A stretch of 64,000 nt of DNA, taken from assembly GCF_009649845.1 (NCBI RefSeq), contig NZ_WJIE01000003.1:186001-250000 (forward strand), in the 5' to 3' direction. Below are positions 26,913-35,914 of the stretch, piece after piece. Position 1 is the stretch's first letter; every line of letters starts with the position of its first letter. The position numbers and the translations under genes are program-made. The notes under the pieces were generated by a model, which was not told the origin of the DNA, ran no database searches, and saw only the letters and a program-made list of their open reading frames with translations. The DNA is from Polyangium spumosum. Its GTDB lineage: Bacteria > Myxococcota_A > Polyangia > Polyangiales > Polyangiaceae.

Positions 26913-28487
26913 TCAACCCCCGTTCCTCGGAGCCATCGCAGCGAGGAGCTCGTCGACGCTGACCGGCTTGACGAGGTGGTGCTCGAAGCCCGCCTCGCTC
27001 GCCTGTTTGCGATCCTCCTCCTGCCCGTAACCCGTCACCGCGAGGAGCCGCGGCGCTCGTGGCCCGAGCCGCTCGCGGATCCGCGCGGCGAGCTCGTAGC
27101 CGTCCATCACGGGCAGCCCGATGTCGAGCACCGCCACGTCCGGCGCGAACGACTCGATCATGGCCAGGGCCTGCGGCCCGTCGAACGCCACGGCCACGGG
27201 CCAGCCTTGCGCGCGGATCATCTCCGCCAGGAGCGTCGCCGCGTCCTCGTTGTCGTCGACGACCAGCACCCGATGCGCAGGGCACGCCTCGGCCGCCGCT
27301 CGCGCCGGCTCCGCCTCGCCGAGCGCCGCCTGCTCGCACGCGGGCAGCCGCACCTCGATCGTGCTGCCGCGGCCCGCGCCGTCGCTGTACGCCGACACCT
27401 CGCCGCCGTGCAGCGACACCAGGCTCTTGACGAGCGTCAGGCCGATGCCGAGCCCGCCCGCGCTCCGCTCCATGCTCTGCGCGCCTTGCACGAACGGCTC
27501 GAAGACGCGCGCGAGCAGCTCCTTCGACATGCCCACGCCCGTGTCGCGCACCGTGGCCACGATCGTGTCGCCGCGCCGCTCGGCCGAGACCTCGACGCGC
27601 CCGCCGGGATCGGTGTACTTCGCCGCGTTCGTGAGCAGGTTGGCGAAGACCTGCGCCAGCCGGTCGGGATCGGCGTCCACGCAGAGCGCGCTCCGGGGCA
27701 CGTTCACGCTCACGTGGTGGCGGCGCTTCTCGAGCAGCGGGCTCGCCATCTCGAGCGCTCGCGTGATGATCGGCTCGAGCTCGGTCGGGCGCTTCGAGAG
27801 CGAAATGAGGCCCCGCGCGACGCGCGAGACGTCGAGCAGATCGTCGACCATCCGGCCGAGGTGATGCACTTGCCGCTCGATCACCTGCTCCGGGCGGCCG
27901 AGATGGCCGCCGCTGCGCATCCGGATCAGCTCGAGCGCCGTGACCATCGGGGCGAGCGGGTTGCGCAGCTCGTGCCCCAGCATTGCCAGAAATTCGTCTT
28001 TGGCGCGGTTCGCCGCCTCGGCCTGGCTCCGGAGGGACTCCTCGCGCGCCATGAGCTCTTCGGCGTCGAGCCGCGCTCGGCGCTCGCTCTCGTGGGCCTC
28101 ACGGAGGTGGTTGATGGCGACGTTCCGCTGGTGCGTGACCCAGCTGATGAGCGTGCCCATCATGAAAAAGACGAGCACGCCGCTGAACCACTCCGTCTCG
28201 CCGCCGTGGTCCACGGATTGGATATTCAGGAAAAACGCGAACACCCCGGCGGCCCCGAGGAGCGTGGTGAGGATACCGGCGCGAAATCCGCCATACCAAC
28301 CGCTCACGACGACGGCGGGAAAGAGCAGGATGAAAGGGTTCGAATCGCCGAGGAGCGGCCTCAGCGACCATCGCACGACGAGCCCGATCGCAGCCGCGAG
28401 CACGGCGACCGCGTATCGTTTCCACGCATCGGGCGGCGCGGGCTTCGACCGGTCCAATGCCTTCTCGACGTCGTTCGTCTGGTTCAA
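26913..28487 (-). CDS. Hybrid sensor histidine kinase / response regulator
   Basis: 524 residues from a TTG at 28487. About residues 25-120 hold four membrane helices resembling the DUF4118 sensor region. The H-box Leu-Gly-His-Glu-Leu-Arg-Asn-Pro-Leu lies near 169, followed by N-, G1- and G2-boxes (Asn-Leu-Leu-Thr-Asn-Ala-Ala-Lys; Asp-Thr-Gly-Val-Gly-Met; Gly-Leu-Gly-Ile-Gly). The C-terminal receiver has Val-Val-Asp-Asp-Asn, the phospho-acceptor Asp near 452 and Val-Lys-Pro near 507. All key residues are present, so it should pass phosphate from His to its own Asp. No DNA-binding output is adjacent; it may feed the operon upstream. Confidence 0.92.
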   Translation of the reverse strand: MNQTNDVEKALDRSKPAPPDAWKRYAVAVLAAAIGLVVRWSLRPLLGDSNPFILLFPAVVVSGWYGGFRAGILTTLLGAAGVFAFFLNIQSVDHGGETEWFSGVLVFFMMGTLISWVTHQRNVAINHLREAHESERRARLDAEELMAREESLRSQAEAANRAKDEFLAMLGHELRNPLAPMVTALELIRMRSGGHLGRPEQVIERQVHHLGRMVDDLLDVSRVARGLISLSKRPTELEPIITRALEMASPLLEKRRHHVSVNVPRSALCVDADPDRLAQVFANLLTNAAKYTDPGGRVEVSAERRGDTIVATVRDTGVGMSKELLARVFEPFVQGAQSMERSAGGLGIGLTLVKSLVSLHGGEVSAYSDGAGRGSTIEVRLPACEQAALGEAEPARAAAEACPAHRVLVVDDNEDAATLLAEMIRAQGWPVAVAFDGPQALAMIESFAPDVAVLDIGLPVMDGYELAARIRERLGPRAPRLLAVTGYGQEEDRKQASEAGFEHHLVKPVSVDELLAAMAPRNGG

Positions 28488-28666
28488 ATGCTCTTCTAGG
28501 GTAGTACGGATCTCGCGCTGGGGCGATTCCGCGAGCCCGCGAAGGCGCGCGCGTGGACGGTCCGGACTGGAATGGAATCAAAGGAATTCGGCGCGGGCGC
28601 GGCGAATTTCGGGCGTGGGCCGGAGGCCCGGGCGTGACGAACGAGCGGGGCGGTCTGGGCGCTCCG

Positions 28667-29074
28667 TCAGGGCGCTTTGACGTCCTCGAAGGTCGTCCTC
28701 GCGGCAATGTGCTCCTCGCTCAGGTTGAGCAGGATGGGCAAGGTCTCGCATTGCCAGTCGTCATCGGCGATACGGCGCACGGTGACGCGGCCGGGGACGA
28801 GGTTGTAGACCGCGTCGACGATATCCATGATGACGTAGAACCCGTTCGAGTTGCAGAAGCGCATCTTGACGAAGTCCATCGTCGTCTCGGTGACGGATTG
28901 CCGGGGGAGGACCTTCGCGAGCTCCTCGAGGTACGTGTGGAGGTAGCGGTAGGGGTTGTCCACCCGGATGACGCCCTCGAACGTCAGGATCAGGTGATGA
29001 TCATCGAGCTTCGCGACCGAGTGGAACACGCTCAGGCCGCCGTCCATGATTTCACCGTAGGTGAGGACCTTCAT
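28667..29074 (-). CDS. STAS-like protein, last gene of the partner-switching operon
   Basis: 135 residues. The pattern Met-Arg-Phe-Cys-Asn-Ser-Asn-Gly-Phe matches the strand-loop-helix region where anti-anti-sigma (SpoIIAA/RsbV) and SiaC-type proteins carry the phosphorylated Ser/Thr; the Ser in Asn-Ser-Asn-Gly is the likely site. Its ATG overlaps the stop of the HATPase gene (ATGA), giving the classic kinase/STAS pair. It is expected to bind a target when unphosphorylated. Target unknown; no sigma factor is in the window. Confidence 0.65.
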   Translation of the reverse strand: MKVLTYGEIMDGGLSVFHSVAKLDDHHLILTFEGVIRVDNPYRYLHTYLEELAKVLPRQSVTETTMDFVKMRFCNSNGFYVIMDIVDAVYNLVPGRVTVRRIADDDWQCETLPILLNLSEEHIAARTTFEDVKAP

Positions 29075-29577
29075 GCGAAACCTCTCATCGGGAATAGCGC
29101 TTTGACAACGAGGAACCCCTGCTCGTACTCAGCCGTGAGCTTGAACTTGCTCTCCGCGGTGAGCCGCATGAGGCCGAGGCCTCCCTTCGCCTTGTCGATA
29201 CGCCGGCGATAGACCGTGTCCGCGAGCAGCTTCCGCGGGTCCTCGGCGTTGGCGATGACGGTGAAGCGTTCCTGCACGGCTTTGAACTCGTCTTCCGTGG
29301 CGGGATTCGCCACGGTGATCATGAGCTCGTCGCCGTCGATCTTGAGGTCGACGCGCAATGCGCCGTCGCGGATCGAGCAGTGCTCCATCACGTTGGTGAC
29401 CAGCTCGATGACGACCACGTTCGCCTTCGAGCAGATCTGCCGCGGGTAGAACATCCCCAGGAGGTCGAAGAGAAAGTTCCCGAGCAGGCCTGCCACGTCT
29501 CCGGCGACGTGATCGAGCGGCGCGATGGAAATCGACGCTCCAACCGCCGTCTGCGTCCGGTTGCCCCCGGCGCTCAT
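29071..29577 (-). CDS. RsbW/SiaB-like HATPase (serine kinase) protein
   Basis: 168 residues. A GHKL ATPase N-box, Glu-Leu-Val-Thr-Asn-Val-Met-Glu-His, and a G2-type box, Lys-Gly-Gly-Leu-Gly-Leu-Met, are visible, as in anti-sigma kinases SpoIIAB/RsbW. There is no signal or membrane segment. It overlaps by ATGA on both sides: with the phosphatase gene upstream and the STAS-like gene downstream. By family it phosphorylates the STAS partner and may hold a target protein. Confidence 0.8.
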   Translation of the reverse strand: MSAGGNRTQTAVGASISIAPLDHVAGDVAGLLGNFLFDLLGMFYPRQICSKANVVVIELVTNVMEHCSIRDGALRVDLKIDGDELMITVANPATEDEFKAVQERFTVIANAEDPRKLLADTVYRRRIDKAKGGLGLMRLTAESKFKLTAEYEQGFLVVKALFPMRGFA

Positions 29578-30563
29578 TTAGCGCACCTTCGCATGATGAG
29601 GAGCGTGATGTCGTCGATGTCCTCGGCCCTGAAGGCTGTGTAATCGTCTACACATCTTTTCAGGATATCCTGGACGGGCTCTTCGCTATGCCGCGCGATG
29701 ATGTCGTTGAGACGTTGCACGGTATAACCCTTTCCCTCTGCATCTAAAGCCTCGACCATACCGTCCGTGTATAGCGCCAGGACGTCTCCCTGCTCGAACG
29801 GCAGCTCGAACTCACGAAACGGCTTGGTCCTCAAACCGATGTAATTGCCCACCCTGTTGAACGTTCGCTGCATCCCGTGCCGGACCAGAAGTCCGTAACC
29901 GCCGCCGGATACGTACCGGATGAACCGATCGCTGAACACGACGAAGTTCACCGTGGCGTAACGCCTCACTCCGCGGAGGAAGGCATACGACGCACGGTTG
30001 ACCCAATCCACGATCGCGCTCGGGCTATCGGAGCGCCGCGTCGCATTCTCGATCTGCGACTTCAAGAAGGCCATGATGAGCGCCGCCGACACCCCGTGCC
30101 CCGAGATGTCGAACACGCTGACCGCAAAGCGTTCCCCGGGTAGCTGGGAAAAGTCGTAGTAGTCCCCTCCAACCTCCGCGAGCTGCTTGTGGTAAATGGC
30201 GATTTCCAGGTCCGCGGAGAGCGTCGACGAATCTGGCAAGAGCGCCTGCTGGATGCCTCGGGCGACCTCGAGGTCCTCGCTCACGATCCGGTTCTGAAGC
30301 TCGAGCTCGTTCTCGATACGTGTCGCATGCTCGAGCGTGAGCTCGTGCACCACGGACATCTCGTCCATGTCGGCCTGCATACGCTCGTTATGCAAGACGA
30401 GCCCTCGACACCGAGCGAGGAGCTCCAGAGCCCCACCCTCGCGCGCGAGCAAAGCCTTGCAAGCAGCGTCATCCGATAGGAGCGCCTTGACGGCTTCGAG
30501 ATCCGTCTGCTCCGACCGAGCTTCGGCCACCGGATCCGACGAGCTGTCCTTCGATGCGGTCAT
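29574..30563 (-). CDS. Soluble SpoIIE/RsbU-type PP2C phosphatase
   Basis: 329 residues. The N-terminal 110 residues are helical (coiled-coil 60-105). The PP2C domain contains Gly-Gly-Asp-Tyr-Tyr-Asp, Asp-Ile-Ser-Gly-His-Gly, Tyr-Thr-Asp-Gly-Met and Asp-Asp-Ile-Thr, the metal-binding aspartates, so it should be active. It has no receiver or sensor domain, so its input must come from another protein. It should remove phosphate from a STAS-like partner. ATGA overlap with the HATPase gene downstream. Confidence 0.88.
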   Translation of the reverse strand: MTASKDSSSDPVAEARSEQTDLEAVKALLSDDAACKALLAREGGALELLARCRGLVLHNERMQADMDEMSVVHELTLEHATRIENELELQNRIVSEDLEVARGIQQALLPDSSTLSADLEIAIYHKQLAEVGGDYYDFSQLPGERFAVSVFDISGHGVSAALIMAFLKSQIENATRRSDSPSAIVDWVNRASYAFLRGVRRYATVNFVVFSDRFIRYVSGGGYGLLVRHGMQRTFNRVGNYIGLRTKPFREFELPFEQGDVLALYTDGMVEALDAEGKGYTVQRLNDIIARHSEEPVQDILKRCVDDYTAFRAEDIDDITLLIMRRCAK

Positions 30564-30611
30564 CGTTCGAAGAAATCCTCCGCCACGGGCGCCCTTCGTT
30601 CCCCTCTCCTA

Positions 30612-31529
30612 TCAGTCACAGAAGATCATCTCGAAGTTCTGGTTGAACTTCTTCAGGTTCGGGAGCGACTTGCCCTGCCACGGGATCGCCTTCGAGCCCC
30701 GGACGACGAGCTGCACGTCACCCTTCTTCCGCATGGCGATGGCGAACTTGTAGAGCACGTTGATGCCAGAGCTGTTCAGGAAGTTCAGGGTGCGCATGTC
30801 GATCGTGATCGACTTCGCGTTCCCCAGGAGGACCTTCTCGAGGAGATCCTCGATCGGCTGGTATTCCTGCGGCCCGCCGAGGCGCAGGATACCCTCGAAG
30901 TAGACCGTGACCTCCGCGGGATCGTACCAGACTCGATAGTTACCACCTTTGATTTCCATTCTAGCCCTTTCCTTCAAGATGGGCAGCCGCGCCATCGTCC
31001 TGATGCAAGTGTTCTGCGCTGAGACCGGATCGAGCTTCCACCCCAGGCTCACGCCGTAATCGCTCATGATGATGAGATACCCGAGCCCGGAGCCCGTCGC
31101 CTCGACGTCCTCCGCGTTGGCCTCGGCCTGGCGACGCAAGAGCTCACCCGGATCCTCACGCGAGAGCTCGAGGAGCTTCTCCCGCAACGGAGGGACCTCG
31201 CCGTTGGCGATGTGGTTGCTCACCAGGCACACCAGGTCTTCCTTGCCAATCCCGACCGTGACGTTGATGTCACCGCTGCGGTTGAACTTGACGGCGTTCT
31301 CCACGAGCTCGTTGAGCACGTAGCTCACCGCGCCGCTCACCTCCGCCCGGCTGATGAGCTTCCCGTCGTTGTCCGCGTCCGGAAAAAGCTCGGCGAAGTA
31401 CTCCGCCATGAAGTTCGCCGTGAGGTTGCAGAGGCTCCACCGCACCGCGAACGAATCCGGGTACAGGGTCAACGACATGTGCTCGCTGAACGAGTCGTCC
31501 AGCGAATAGACGCCAATGATCTCACTCAT
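30612..31529 (-). CDS. HATPase-STAS two-domain partner-switch protein
   Basis: 305 residues. Residues of about 1-185 are a GHKL-like domain with N-box Glu-Leu-Val-Glu-Asn-Ala-Val-Lys-Phe and G-box Gly-Ser-Gly-Leu-Gly-Tyr. About 190-305 is STAS-like, with Leu-Asn-Phe-Leu-Asn-Ser-Ser-Gly-Ile, so an acceptor serine is present. Kinase and antagonist modules normally reside in separate proteins (RsbW plus RsbV, or SiaB plus SiaC). The fusion suggests self-phosphorylation or a built-in switch. It lies between the two phosphatase genes, 22 bp after the membrane phosphatase. Confidence 0.75.
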   Translation of the reverse strand: MSEIIGVYSLDDSFSEHMSLTLYPDSFAVRWSLCNLTANFMAEYFAELFPDADNDGKLISRAEVSGAVSYVLNELVENAVKFNRSGDINVTVGIGKEDLVCLVSNHIANGEVPPLREKLLELSREDPGELLRRQAEANAEDVEATGSGLGYLIIMSDYGVSLGWKLDPVSAQNTCIRTMARLPILKERARMEIKGGNYRVWYDPAEVTVYFEGILRLGGPQEYQPIEDLLEKVLLGNAKSITIDMRTLNFLNSSGINVLYKFAIAMRKKGDVQLVVRGSKAIPWQGKSLPNLKKFNQNFEMIFCD

Positions 31530-31551
31530 AGTGTTGCCGGTCTCCTACGCG

Positions 31552-33966
31552 TCATAGCCTCTTGATGACCAACACGGTGATGTCATCGTAGACCTTGTTC
31601 GTACCGATGTGGCTCATCAGGTCTTCGATGATCGCGTCCTTGATCTCCTGCGACGTCTTCTTGTGGTGCTGAGCGATGACCTCGCATAGCCGCTCGACGC
31701 CATACTGCGCCGTGTCGGTGCGCTCCGCCTCCGTCACCCCGTCCGTGAAGAGAACGACGACGTCCCCCGACTCCAGCGCGATCTCCATGTTGGCGAGGAA
31801 CTCGGTGATGTCCTCGTCCATGCCCACCGGCAGCCCGAGCCCGGTCGTGTCCACGCGCTCGAGCTCGCCCGAAACCCGCACGACGATGACCTCTTCGTGC
31901 TGACCCGTGAGCCGGAGCTTGCCGTCGCTGTAGTCCATCAGCGATAGCGTGAGGTTCTTGTCCGAGCTGATGCGCTGGATGTTCTGGTAGATGACCTTGT
32001 TGACGATGCCGAGGAACCGCATCGGATCCGTCTCGTTGCTGGCGAGCAGCGTACGGACCGCGGTCTGCACCATCAACATGAGCACGCCGCTCTCGAGGCC
32101 GTGCCCGGTCACGTCGCCGATGCCGATCTTGATGACGCCGTTGCCGCGGAGCACATCGTAATAATCACCGCCGACCTCGTCCGCAGGCGACATGTACCCC
32201 GCGATGTCGAGGTCCTTGATCTCCTGCAGCTCCTGCGCGGGCGGGAGCACCATGAGCTGGAGCTGCCGCGCCACGTTGAGCTCCGCGCCGAGCCGCAGGT
32301 TCTCCTGCGCGAGCTGGGCGTTGAGGCTCATGATCTCCTTGTTCGCATCCTCGAGCTCACCCGTGCGCGCCTTGACGAGCTGCTCGAGGTTGTTCGTGTG
32401 CGCCTGGATCTCGGCGGCCATCTCGTTGAAGGCCCCCGTGAGCTGGCCGATCTCGTCCTCGCTCGTCACATGCACGCGCACGGCGTAGTCGCCCTGGCGC
32501 ATACGCGTCGCGCCCTCGGAGAGCGCCACCAAGGTGCCCGTCATCTTCCGCGAGACGAGGAAGACGCCCGCCATGAGCACGAGGATCGAGCCAAATGAGA
32601 CGAACGCCTGGCTCGCCACGATGCTCGTCCGGCTCGTCTCGATCGCGTCCTGCGCCTTGAACAGAGACGCGTAGATCTCCTTCTTCGGCACCACGAAGCC
32701 GAGCGTCCAGTTCTCCGGCGCGATTTTCCCGTCCGCCAGCGTCTGGAACGTCGTGAGCTGCTTCAGCACCATGATGTGCGGCTGGCCGCCGATCTGCACG
32801 TCCTCGCGGTAGTGCACCGCGCCGTCGCTCGGGAGCGCGATCGCCGCGACCTGGGGCTCGGTGCTGTCCTTCAAGAACCGCTGCAAGAGCTCGAGGCCCT
32901 GCTTGTCGGCCTTCGTCTTCAGCCCGAGCTTCTTCACGCCCTCGTCGTTCACCGCGACGACGTTGCCGTTCGCCTGCGCGAGGAACGCGAAGCCCGTCTC
33001 CGCGAGCTTCACGTCCTTGATGTACGTAATCAGCGTCTCCAGCGTGAGATCGACCCCAAACGCGCCCTCGATGCCCGTCCGATCCTTCGACCACACCGGG
33101 TGGAAGATCGTCATGATCAGGCCGCCGCCGCCGGCATCCATGTACGGCGGGAAGATCGTCACGTAGTTCTTGCGAGCCTTGACGCCTCCCGGCTCCTTGA
33201 TCCACGTCTCCCAGCTCGGGACCAGGCCGGCATAAAAGAACTCGTAGAAGTTCGTCGCGTTATGGCCCGGGTAGAGCTCGTCGAAGACCTTGCCGAGGTC
33301 GGCGTACGGGGCGAGGCGAACGAAGGGCAGCGCCGGCGGCCCGACCATGTAGATCTGGAGCTTCGGCGCGCCATGCCGCGTGAAGGCCGGCATGATGAGG
33401 TCGAGGTACGCCGACCTCTCGATCGCCGCCTGCGCCTCGGGCACGATCGCGCCGTCCTTCTGCATGTACCCCCAGGCCGAGATGACCGCGGGCTCGGCAG
33501 CGTCGTTCTGGAGCCAGCCGCCCGCGGGCTGCTCCTTGCCGTCCTTGTCCTTCCGCTGAAACGCAGGCGTGAACGTGAACCGATCCTTGAAATACGGCAT
33601 CCCCGAGATCGTCGCGTGAATGCCGTTCATGTCCTCGCCCCGATCCGCGACGGTCTGGGCGATGTCGGAGACGACCTCGATGTCGGCGATGGCGTGCTGG
33701 AAGCTCGAGTTGACGTGCTGGCTCGTGTCGACGAGGTGGTTCGTCAGCGACTCGCGGTAGGCGATATTGAGGCCCGCCTCGATCTCGCGGGTCGCCTCGA
33801 GGCTCAGCTTGTGGATGCCCTGCCGGGCGACGAGCATGTTGAGGATCGCGCCGAGCAGAACGCTGACGCCCGTGACCAGAAGAAACTTGGTGTTGAATTT
33901 CTTGAATCTCGCGAGCAGGCCGCTGGCTCCCGCTCCCCTGAGACTCTCACGAGCGTCTGACGACAC
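31552..33966 (-). CDS. Membrane SpoIIE/PP2C phosphatase with Cache and HAMP domains (SiaA-like)
   Basis: 804 residues from a GTG at 33966 with AGGAG upstream. TM1 is about residues 28-48, then a long extracytoplasmic Cache-type region to about 430, TM2 about 440-460, HAMP about 463-515, a coiled coil, and PP2C from about 590 with Gly-Gly-Asp-Tyr-Tyr-Asp, Asp-Val-Thr-Gly-His-Gly and Phe-Thr-Asp-Gly-Val. The layout matches SiaA of Pseudomonas, a surface-sensing phosphatase. It is the likely signal input of the operon: a small extracellular ligand changes phosphatase activity towards a STAS partner. Confidence 0.88.
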   Translation of the reverse strand: MSSDARESLRGAGASGLLARFKKFNTKFLLVTGVSVLLGAILNMLVARQGIHKLSLEATREIEAGLNIAYRESLTNHLVDTSQHVNSSFQHAIADIEVVSDIAQTVADRGEDMNGIHATISGMPYFKDRFTFTPAFQRKDKDGKEQPAGGWLQNDAAEPAVISAWGYMQKDGAIVPEAQAAIERSAYLDLIMPAFTRHGAPKLQIYMVGPPALPFVRLAPYADLGKVFDELYPGHNATNFYEFFYAGLVPSWETWIKEPGGVKARKNYVTIFPPYMDAGGGGLIMTIFHPVWSKDRTGIEGAFGVDLTLETLITYIKDVKLAETGFAFLAQANGNVVAVNDEGVKKLGLKTKADKQGLELLQRFLKDSTEPQVAAIALPSDGAVHYREDVQIGGQPHIMVLKQLTTFQTLADGKIAPENWTLGFVVPKKEIYASLFKAQDAIETSRTSIVASQAFVSFGSILVLMAGVFLVSRKMTGTLVALSEGATRMRQGDYAVRVHVTSEDEIGQLTGAFNEMAAEIQAHTNNLEQLVKARTGELEDANKEIMSLNAQLAQENLRLGAELNVARQLQLMVLPPAQELQEIKDLDIAGYMSPADEVGGDYYDVLRGNGVIKIGIGDVTGHGLESGVLMLMVQTAVRTLLASNETDPMRFLGIVNKVIYQNIQRISSDKNLTLSLMDYSDGKLRLTGQHEEVIVVRVSGELERVDTTGLGLPVGMDEDITEFLANMEIALESGDVVVLFTDGVTEAERTDTAQYGVERLCEVIAQHHKKTSQEIKDAIIEDLMSHIGTNKVYDDITVLVIKRL

Positions 33967-34124
33967 GTCTACCTATCTCCTGGCAACGCCCACGGGGCTT
34001 CCGGCAGATTTGCGACGTTAGACCGTCTGCGTTCCGGGATCCACACGAAACATGCGTCCTTTCCCGGGCGACGTTCGCCTGGGCGATCGATCCGCCGACC
34101 CCGCCAGGCGCTTGGCGCATGGGT

Positions 34125-35360
34125 TCAACTGGTCCGGAACGGCTTGCGCCCGGACGCCGCGATGATGGGCCATACCGCGTAACCGCGGTCGCTGAGGATG
34201 GTCTCCATGTGGGCCCGCAGGCCCTTCTCGACGTCGGCGTGCAGCGAAGGATCGGCGCCAGCCGCCGCGCCAAACTGCCAGGCGACGCGGATCCAGAGCT
34301 CGACCACGCGCGCGAGGTCGTTCGGATCGGAGTTCGTGTTGCTGACGTTGATCTGGCTGATCTTGATGTCCTCGAGCCCCGCGCCCTGGAGGAGGAACCG
34401 ACCCTTCGGGCCCATGTCGAGGTCGACGCCGCCCTGACGGCTCACCTGGAGGAAGCTCTTGTACCCCTGCTGGATGACCTCCTCATTCGGGTATCCCACC
34501 ATACAGGAAAGCATCTCGTTCGTGATGTAGATACGACCGCCGGGGCGGCATATCCGCACGAGCTCGTGGAGGATCTTCTCGGGCTGGTGGAAGATCTGGA
34601 GCGATAGCCGGCAAGCCACGAAGTCGAACGAGTTGTCCGCGAGGAGGAGCGCCGCGGCGTCGCCGTATTGATACTCGATGTTCTCCAGGCCGTAATCCGA
34701 TACCACCTGACGGGCATACCGGAGGAGAGGCCTCGAATGATCGACCCCGACGAGATACTCGGGCCGGAAGTCACGCTGGATGAAGATGTCGAAGCAGCCG
34801 AGGCCACAGCAGATGTCCGCCACCCGGAGCCCCGGCCGCAAGCCGTGCTGCACGAGGATGTCCTGCTCGTGGTTCCAGATGAGCTTCTCCTGCATCCGGA
34901 GGACGTTGATGAACTCGTCGTCCTCGAGCACCGGCTGGGTCGGATAGAGGGCCTTGTCATAGACCTCGATCGTGACGGCCGGATAGAGCTCGGCGATGAC
35001 CTGGAACTTCCGTATGGCCCAGGGTATGACGCTCGAAAGGACGAACTTGATGCGCAGGTCGGGGCGCGCGTGAGCCACCCACCGCACGAAGCGGTTCAGC
35101 TCGAGGAACGCGACGTTGTTCATGTACTTGAGGCGCTTCAAGTTCACGCACAACGTGCCCCGCGCGCTCCGCGCGGCCTGCTCGAGCGAGCTCCGGACCG
35201 AGGCCATCTCCTCGGCGACGAACGGGCGGAGCGTCCCCGTGAGGGTCACCTCCTGCTCCTCGTTGCCCGTCAGGCGCATGTTGAGCGCCACGGGCATACA
35301 TGAAGGAGGGACCCCTGAGGAAGGCGTACCAGAAGACGCGGGAGCGATGGAGTTGCTCAT
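34125..35360 (-). CDS. STAS-like / SAM methyltransferase fusion protein
   Basis: 411 residues. About residues 25-145 resemble a STAS domain, but the acceptor position reads Tyr-Met-Asn-Asn-Val-Ala-Phe with no Ser or Thr, so phosphorylation there is unlikely. About 160-410 is a class I methyltransferase: motif I Val-Ala-Asp-Ile-Cys-Cys-Gly-Leu-Gly, Val-Gly-Val-Asp-His as the acidic motif, and a UbiE-like Asp-Phe-Val-Ala-Cys-Arg-Leu region. The start overlaps the stop of the upstream gene (ATGA). A methyltransferase tied to a partner-switch domain is the most unusual part of this operon; its substrate is unknown. Confidence 0.75.
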   Translation of the reverse strand: MSNSIAPASSGTPSSGVPPSCMPVALNMRLTGNEEQEVTLTGTLRPFVAEEMASVRSSLEQAARSARGTLCVNLKRLKYMNNVAFLELNRFVRWVAHARPDLRIKFVLSSVIPWAIRKFQVIAELYPAVTIEVYDKALYPTQPVLEDDEFINVLRMQEKLIWNHEQDILVQHGLRPGLRVADICCGLGCFDIFIQRDFRPEYLVGVDHSRPLLRYARQVVSDYGLENIEYQYGDAAALLLADNSFDFVACRLSLQIFHQPEKILHELVRICRPGGRIYITNEMLSCMVGYPNEEVIQQGYKSFLQVSRQGGVDLDMGPKGRFLLQGAGLEDIKISQINVSNTNSDPNDLARVVELWIRVAWQFGAAAGADPSLHADVEKGLRAHMETILSDRGYAVWPIIAASGRKPFRTS

Positions 35361-35914
35361 ACCTCCCCCATTTCGTCCACCTCGGGCAGCTCGAGGAAGA
35401 GGCTCAACCTGTCCTGCCCCGGCGGCTCGGATATGGTGAGGGTGCAGGTGTACACGGCAGCAAGCTCGAGCAAACCGAGCATCGTATCCTCGCCCTCCGC
35501 CGGCTCCTCGAGCCTGGCGCGATACCAGCTCTTCAGATCGGGTTGATTCACGATCTGCACGGCCATACGGTAAAACACTCGATTCTGCTCGGTGACCGGG
35601 AGCGTGAGCTGCAGGACCACGTGCCGGCCTCGCTTGCGGAAGATGAGGTCGATCTGCCCCTCGGGCGCGTGGTTGCGATAGATGACCTCGAGCAGCTCGT
35701 TGATGAACGTCGAAAGCAGCGTCGCATGACGCTCGGGGTCACCCTCGTTCGCGCTCACGTAACGGGCGAGATAGTTGGCGAGCAGGTGGCAGTGACCCCA
35801 CTCCCGCGCAAAGCCGCCTACCGTAAACCGAGCCGCCATGATCATCCTGTATCGGCTCGTGGCGAAGTCGGCTTCCATGGGCGGAGCCGGTGTGATGGTC
35901 TTGACAATCGACAT
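35357..35914 (-). CDS. Degenerate HATPase-like protein, first gene of the partner-switching operon
   Basis: 185 residues from the ATG at 35914; a longer open frame upstream lacks coding character. Glu-Leu-Leu-Glu-Val-Ile-Tyr-Arg-Asn-His resembles a GHKL N-box and Met-Leu-Gly-Leu-Leu-Glu a weak G-box, in a beta/alpha context like SiaB/DUF6272 proteins. Several ATP-contact glycines are missing, so it may bind but not phosphorylate. ATGA coupling to the STAS-methyltransferase gene suggests those two form a complex. Confidence 0.6.
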   Translation of the reverse strand: MSIVKTITPAPPMEADFATSRYRMIMAARFTVGGFAREWGHCHLLANYLARYVSANEGDPERHATLLSTFINELLEVIYRNHAPEGQIDLIFRKRGRHVVLQLTLPVTEQNRVFYRMAVQIVNQPDLKSWYRARLEEPAEGEDTMLGLLELAAVYTCTLTISEPPGQDRLSLFLELPEVDEMGEV

